In this document: piece by piece, positions 14,832 through 17,168 of the stretch | Position numbering within the stretch: position 1 is the stretch's first letter | Layout of the letters: each line of letters opens with the position of its first letter | Assembly (NCBI GenBank): GCA_031551775.1 | Contig: JAVBND010000056.1 | Coordinates: 1-17,168, forward strand | Direction: 5' to 3' | From: Anaerozeibacter sp031551775 | Lineage (GTDB): Bacteria > Bacillota > Clostridia > Christensenellales > Aristaeellaceae | DNA: 17,168 bases | Position numbers and translations under genes: made by a program | Notes under the pieces: generated by a model | What the model was told of the DNA's origin: nothing | Databases searched by the model: none | The model's input: the letters and a program-made list of their open reading frames with translations, nothing else

Positions 14832-15860
14832 TTATTTCTCGTAGATGCGGTCGAACACGCCGCCGTCGGCAAAGTACTTCTTCTGCGCCTCTTTCCAGCC
14901 GCCAAAATGCCCAATCGTGGTCATCTGAATGTTGAGGTCGAACAGGTCCGCGTTTTCCTTTAAGATGGCCTCGTTTGACGGGCGGTAGAAATGCGATGCC
15001 GCCAGGCGCTGCGCTTCATCCGAATAGAGGCGCGAGAGGTACGCCTCGGCAAGCGCCTCGCTGCCGCGCTTCCTCGCGACCTCGTCCACCACCGCCACCG
15101 TCGGCTGGCACAGGATCGAGACCGACGGCGTCACGATTTCATAGTCCGCCGCGTGCTGCTTAAGCGTCAGGAAGGCCTCGTTTTCCCATGCGAGCAGCAC
15201 GTCGCCCTGGCCGTTTTCAACAAACGACGTGGTCGAGCCGCGCGCGCCCGAGTCGAGCACCAGCACGTTTAAATAGATCTTTTTGAGAAAATCCTCGATT
15301 TGCGCTTCGTCCCCGCCAAAATGCGCTTCGCCGTAAGCCCAGGCGGCCAGGAAGTTCCAGCGCGCGCCGCCGCTGGTCTTGGGACTGGGCGTGATGACGC
15401 CCACGCCTTCTTTGGCAAGGTCATCCCAGTCACGGATGCCCTTGGGGTTGCCCGCGCGCACGAGGAACACGATGGTCGATGTATAAGGCGCGCTGCTCAT
15501 GTCAAATTCATTCACCCAGCCCGCCTCGATCAGTCCGGCGCCCGCGACCTCCTGCACGTCGCCCTCGAGCGCCAGCGTCACCACGTCGGCTTCAAGGCCC
15601 TGCGCCACGGAAAGCGCCTGCGAGCCCGAGCCGCCGTGCGACTGGATCACTTCGACGGTCTTCCCGGTCTTTTCCTTATAATAGTCGCAAAAAATCCGGT
15701 TGTACGCGGCATAGAACTCGCGCGTGGGGTCGTAGGACACGTTGGTCAGCGTAAGCGCGTCCCGGGATGCTTCCTTCGCCGTCACGGCGCACCCGGCCAG
15801 CGCCGCCGCCAACGCCAGGATCAAGGCGAATGTGAGCATCTTTTTGGGTAAACGATTCAT
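14832..15860 (-). CDS. sbp: Sulfate-binding lipoprotein
   Basis: The product is a 342-residue sulfate/thiosulfate-binding protein. An N-terminal hydrophobic stretch ends in LAGC with Cys24, so it is a lipoprotein held on the outer face of the membrane. Family motifs are LTNVSYDPTREFY (38-50), IQSHGGSGSQA (72-82), NPKGIRDWDDLAK (138-150), PKTSGGARWNFLAAW (160-174) and DSGARGSTTSF (203-213). The ATG at 15860 has GGAGG 6 nt upstream. The frame opens 6 codons earlier, but without a ribosome site. It is the first gene of the sulfate operon and faces the LacI-family gene. Confidence 0.95.
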   Translation of the reverse strand: MNRLPKKMLTFALILALAAALAGCAVTAKEASRDALTLTNVSYDPTREFYAAYNRIFCDYYKEKTGKTVEVIQSHGGSGSQALSVAQGLEADVVTLALEGDVQEVAGAGLIEAGWVNEFDMSSAPYTSTIVFLVRAGNPKGIRDWDDLAKEGVGVITPSPKTSGGARWNFLAAWAYGEAHFGGDEAQIEDFLKKIYLNVLVLDSGARGSTTSFVENGQGDVLLAWENEAFLTLKQHAADYEIVTPSVSILCQPTVAVVDEVARKRGSEALAEAYLSRLYSDEAQRLAASHFYRPSNEAILKENADLFDLNIQMTTIGHFGGWKEAQKKYFADGGVFDRIYEK

Positions 15861-15874
15861 ATTGTTCCTCCGAT

Positions 15875-15890
15875 ACACAAACGTTTGCGT
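15875..15890. promoter_or_regulatory. Putative LacI-family operator O1
   Basis: The perfect palindrome CAAACGTTTG (15878-15887) has flanking AC/GT that also match, giving a 16-bp imperfect dyad. A CG centre with AT-rich arms is the usual LacI/GalR operator form. It lies downstream of the sbp promoter in its leader, where a bound repressor would act as a roadblock, and just upstream of the lacI -35 box. Confidence 0.65.
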
Positions 15891-15902
15891 TAAAAAACAC
15901 TC

Positions 15903-15932
15903 TTGTGTTATGCCGAATATTTATGATATAAT
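15903..15932 (+). promoter_or_regulatory. Promoter of the LacI-family regulator gene
   Basis: TTGTGT (15903-15908), an 18-bp spacer and a perfect TATAAT (15927-15932) preceded by TGA form an extended -10 promoter. It sits back to back with the sbp promoter, and the two -10 boxes are only a few bases apart. Confidence 0.7.
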
Positions 15933-15936
15933 CAGT

Positions 15937-15965
15937 ATAATAGCGTATTCATCAAGCGAATTCAA
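15937..15965 (-). promoter_or_regulatory. Promoter of the sulfate transporter operon
   Basis: On the minus strand TTGAAT (15960-15965) and TATTAT (15937-15942) are separated by 17 bp. The leader to the sbp ATG is about 70 nt and contains the O1 palindrome. Confidence 0.75.
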
Positions 15966-15977
15966 CTTGAAATCGCA

Positions 15978-15988
15978 CAAACGTTATC
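15978..15988. promoter_or_regulatory. Putative LacI-family operator O2
   Basis: ACAAACGTTAT shares CAAACGTT with O1 and is a degenerate CG-centred dyad. Its centre is 101 bp from that of O1. It lies in the leader of the LacI-family gene, downstream of that gene's promoter and upstream of the sbp -35 box, mirroring O1. Confidence 0.5.
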
Positions 15989-16005
15989 GCAAGGAGTGAA
16001 GGCAC

Positions 16006-16989
16006 ATGACGCTCAAGGCCATCGCACAGGCGGCGGGGGTATCGGTTTCCACGGTTTCGCGGGTGCTCAACGACAAGGGCGGGGCGTGCGCGAGCGAGGA
16101 AGTCAGGGTGCGGGTCTGGACGGCGGCGCGCACGCTCGGCTACCGGCCCAACGACCACGCCCGAAGGCTGCGCGCGGGAGGCGAAGGCGTGGACGAGCGG
16201 CCGCGCGTGGCGGTGGTGTTGGCGCGCATCCGCGACTTGACCGACGATCCGTTCTTTTCCGAGCTCACGCGCTCGGTTGAGATTGAGCTTTTGAGGCAAG
16301 GCGCGCATCTGACCGAGATTCTCTACGCGCCGGGTACGCTGCCGGCGTTTGACGCGCCCGACGCGCTGCTCGTTCTGGGGCGGTGTTCGCAAGCGCTGCT
16401 CGCAAAACTCAAGCAGGTGACGGGCAACCTGGTGGGCATCTGGCGCAATCCGCAAAATTTTGATGTGGACGAAGTGGTGTGCGACGGAGAAAAGGCGGCG
16501 GCGCTGGCGACCGAGCGGCTGATTGAGCTCAAACACAAAAAAATCGCCTACATCGGCGATTGCTCCTATGAGCGGCGCTATGTCGGGTACTGCCAAACGC
16601 TGATGGGACACAACCTGCCCCTCGACTACAACCTGGTCGCGCCGACCGACCAGACCCGCAAAGCGGGCGCGGAAGCGATGAGGCGCATCATGGAAGGCGG
16701 GGAAGCCACGGCGGTCCTGTGCGCCAACGACATCACCGCCGTGGGCGCGCTTGAGGCGATGGCCGAGAAACGAAAAGGACGCCGCCTGTCGGTCATATCG
16801 ATCGACAACATAGCGCAGGCGCAGTCAACGAAGCCGCTTTTGACCACGGTCAACATCCCGCGCGAAGACATGGCGCACATGGCGGTGTCGGTCCTGCTCG
16901 ATCGAATCAAGGGCGGCCATCAGGAGTACGTGCGCGTGGAACTGCCCTGCCGGATCGTGTGCCGGGATAGCGCCTTCGGCGTGACTTGA
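16006..16989 (+). CDS. LacI-family transcriptional regulator (EbgR-like)
   Basis: The product has 327 residues. The DNA-binding helix-turn-helix is MTLKAIAQAAGVSVSTVSRVLND (1-23), with recognition helix residues V14, S15 and R19. A hinge region near 47-62 (YRPNDHARRLRAGGEG) leads to a periplasmic-binding-protein-like effector domain (about 66-327). HKKIAYIGDCSYERRYVGY, AVLCANDITAVGAL, VISIDNIAQAQSTKPLLTTVNIP and MAVSVLLDRI are recognised family segments, closest from memory to EbgR/GalR-type proteins that bind sugars. The ATG at 16006 has AAGGAG 9 nt upstream. Its divergent layout and two flanking palindromes suggest control of itself and of the sulfate operon. The effector is unknown. Confidence 0.93.
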   Translation: MTLKAIAQAAGVSVSTVSRVLNDKGGACASEEVRVRVWTAARTLGYRPNDHARRLRAGGEGVDERPRVAVVLARIRDLTDDPFFSELTRSVEIELLRQGAHLTEILYAPGTLPAFDAPDALLVLGRCSQALLAKLKQVTGNLVGIWRNPQNFDVDEVVCDGEKAAALATERLIELKHKKIAYIGDCSYERRYVGYCQTLMGHNLPLDYNLVAPTDQTRKAGAEAMRRIMEGGEATAVLCANDITAVGALEAMAEKRKGRRLSVISIDNIAQAQSTKPLLTTVNIPREDMAHMAVSVLLDRIKGGHQEYVRVELPCRIVCRDSAFGVT

Positions 16990-17016
16990 AATCTCCGCTT
17001 TGCGGATATTTCAAGT
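16984..17016. repeat. Hairpin overlapping the LacI-family stop codon
   Basis: ACTTGAAAT (16984-16992) pairs with ATTTCAAGT (17008-17016), and inside it TCCGC pairs with GCGGA around a TTT loop, with one C/T mismatch. The stem includes the stop codon. The following bases are G-rich, not T-rich. Confidence 0.65.
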
Positions 17017-17027
17017 CGGGGGTACGT

Positions 17028-17066
17028 CATTTGGGGTCCCCGGCCTTGGGCCGGGGACCCCAAATG
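17028..17066. repeat. 18-bp perfect inverted repeat with 3-nt loop
   Basis: CATTTGGGGTCCCCGGCC (17028-17045) is followed by TTG and its exact reverse complement (17049-17066). It would form an extremely stable hairpin on either strand. There is no T-tract after it on either strand. Confidence 0.8.
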
Positions 17067-17076
17067 GGCTGCGGGG

Positions 17077-17120
17077 CCGATTTCCTGAAAAGCCTGTGGG
17101 CTTTTCCGGGCGGAAATCGG
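17077..17120. repeat. Nested two-level hairpin
   Basis: CCGATTTCC (17077-17085) pairs with GGAAATCGG (17112-17120), enclosing GAAAAGCC (17087-17094) paired with GGCTTTTC (17099-17106). The same two-level design is seen at 7891-7928 inside the peptide operon. Confidence 0.65.
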
Positions 17121-17140
17121 GCGGGGAGGGATTTTGAGTC

Positions 17141-17162
17141 GGGAGGGCGGTAAAGCCCTCCC
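17141..17162. repeat. 8-bp hairpin at the window edge
   Basis: GGGAGGGC (17141-17148) pairs with GCCCTCCC (17155-17162) around GGTAAA. The cluster may continue beyond the window. Confidence 0.5.
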
Positions 17163-17168
17163 TTGGTC

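Overview
The window is GC-rich, densely packed bacterial DNA. Several features suggest a Gram-positive, Clostridia-like anaerobe: strong AAGGAGG-type ribosome sites, lipobox-bearing solute-binding proteins, and a two-subunit iron-sulfur L-serine dehydratase (SdaAB/SdaAA). The exact lineage cannot be fixed from this sequence alone. No mobile element, CRISPR array, rRNA or tRNA was seen.

Layout. (1) Positions 1-1007 hold the 3' end of a DUF445-like membrane protein gene (+), a small three-helix membrane protein gene (-), an AT-rich gene-free stretch, and a cluster of GC-rich hairpins. (2) Positions 1008-9606 are one long minus-strand operon behind a strong sigma-A-type promoter. Its order is a dipeptide/oligopeptide-type binding lipoprotein, a 535-bp spacer filled with hairpins and a 39-40 bp tandem repeat, two permeases, two ATPases, two tandem creatininase-family amidohydrolases and an M42 metallo-aminopeptidase. 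The genes after the spacer touch, overlap by 4 bp (ATGA) or lie within 13 bp. This reads as an import-and-hydrolysis system for a peptide or amide compound whose identity cannot be read from the sequence. (3) Positions 9666-10434 hold a membrane-anchored, alanine-rich coiled-coil protein gene (-) with its own promoter and a canonical terminator. (4) Positions 10471-12040 are the divergently transcribed sdaAB-sdaAA operon (+), which deaminates L-serine to pyruvate and ammonia. (5) Positions 12101-15965 are a sulfate ABC importer operon (-) in the order sbp-cysT-cysW-cysA. (6) Positions 15903-16989 hold a LacI-family repressor gene (+) divergent from sbp. Two CG-centred palindromic sites in the intergenic region sit downstream of each of the two opposed promoters. 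(7) Positions 16984-17168 are a run of four hairpins, one with an 18-bp perfect stem.

The most unusual points are the repeat/hairpin spacer inside the peptide operon, the peptide importer joined to two creatininase paralogues and an M42 peptidase, and the LacI-type regulator facing a sulfate transporter. No complete, clearly new defence or mobile system is visible.
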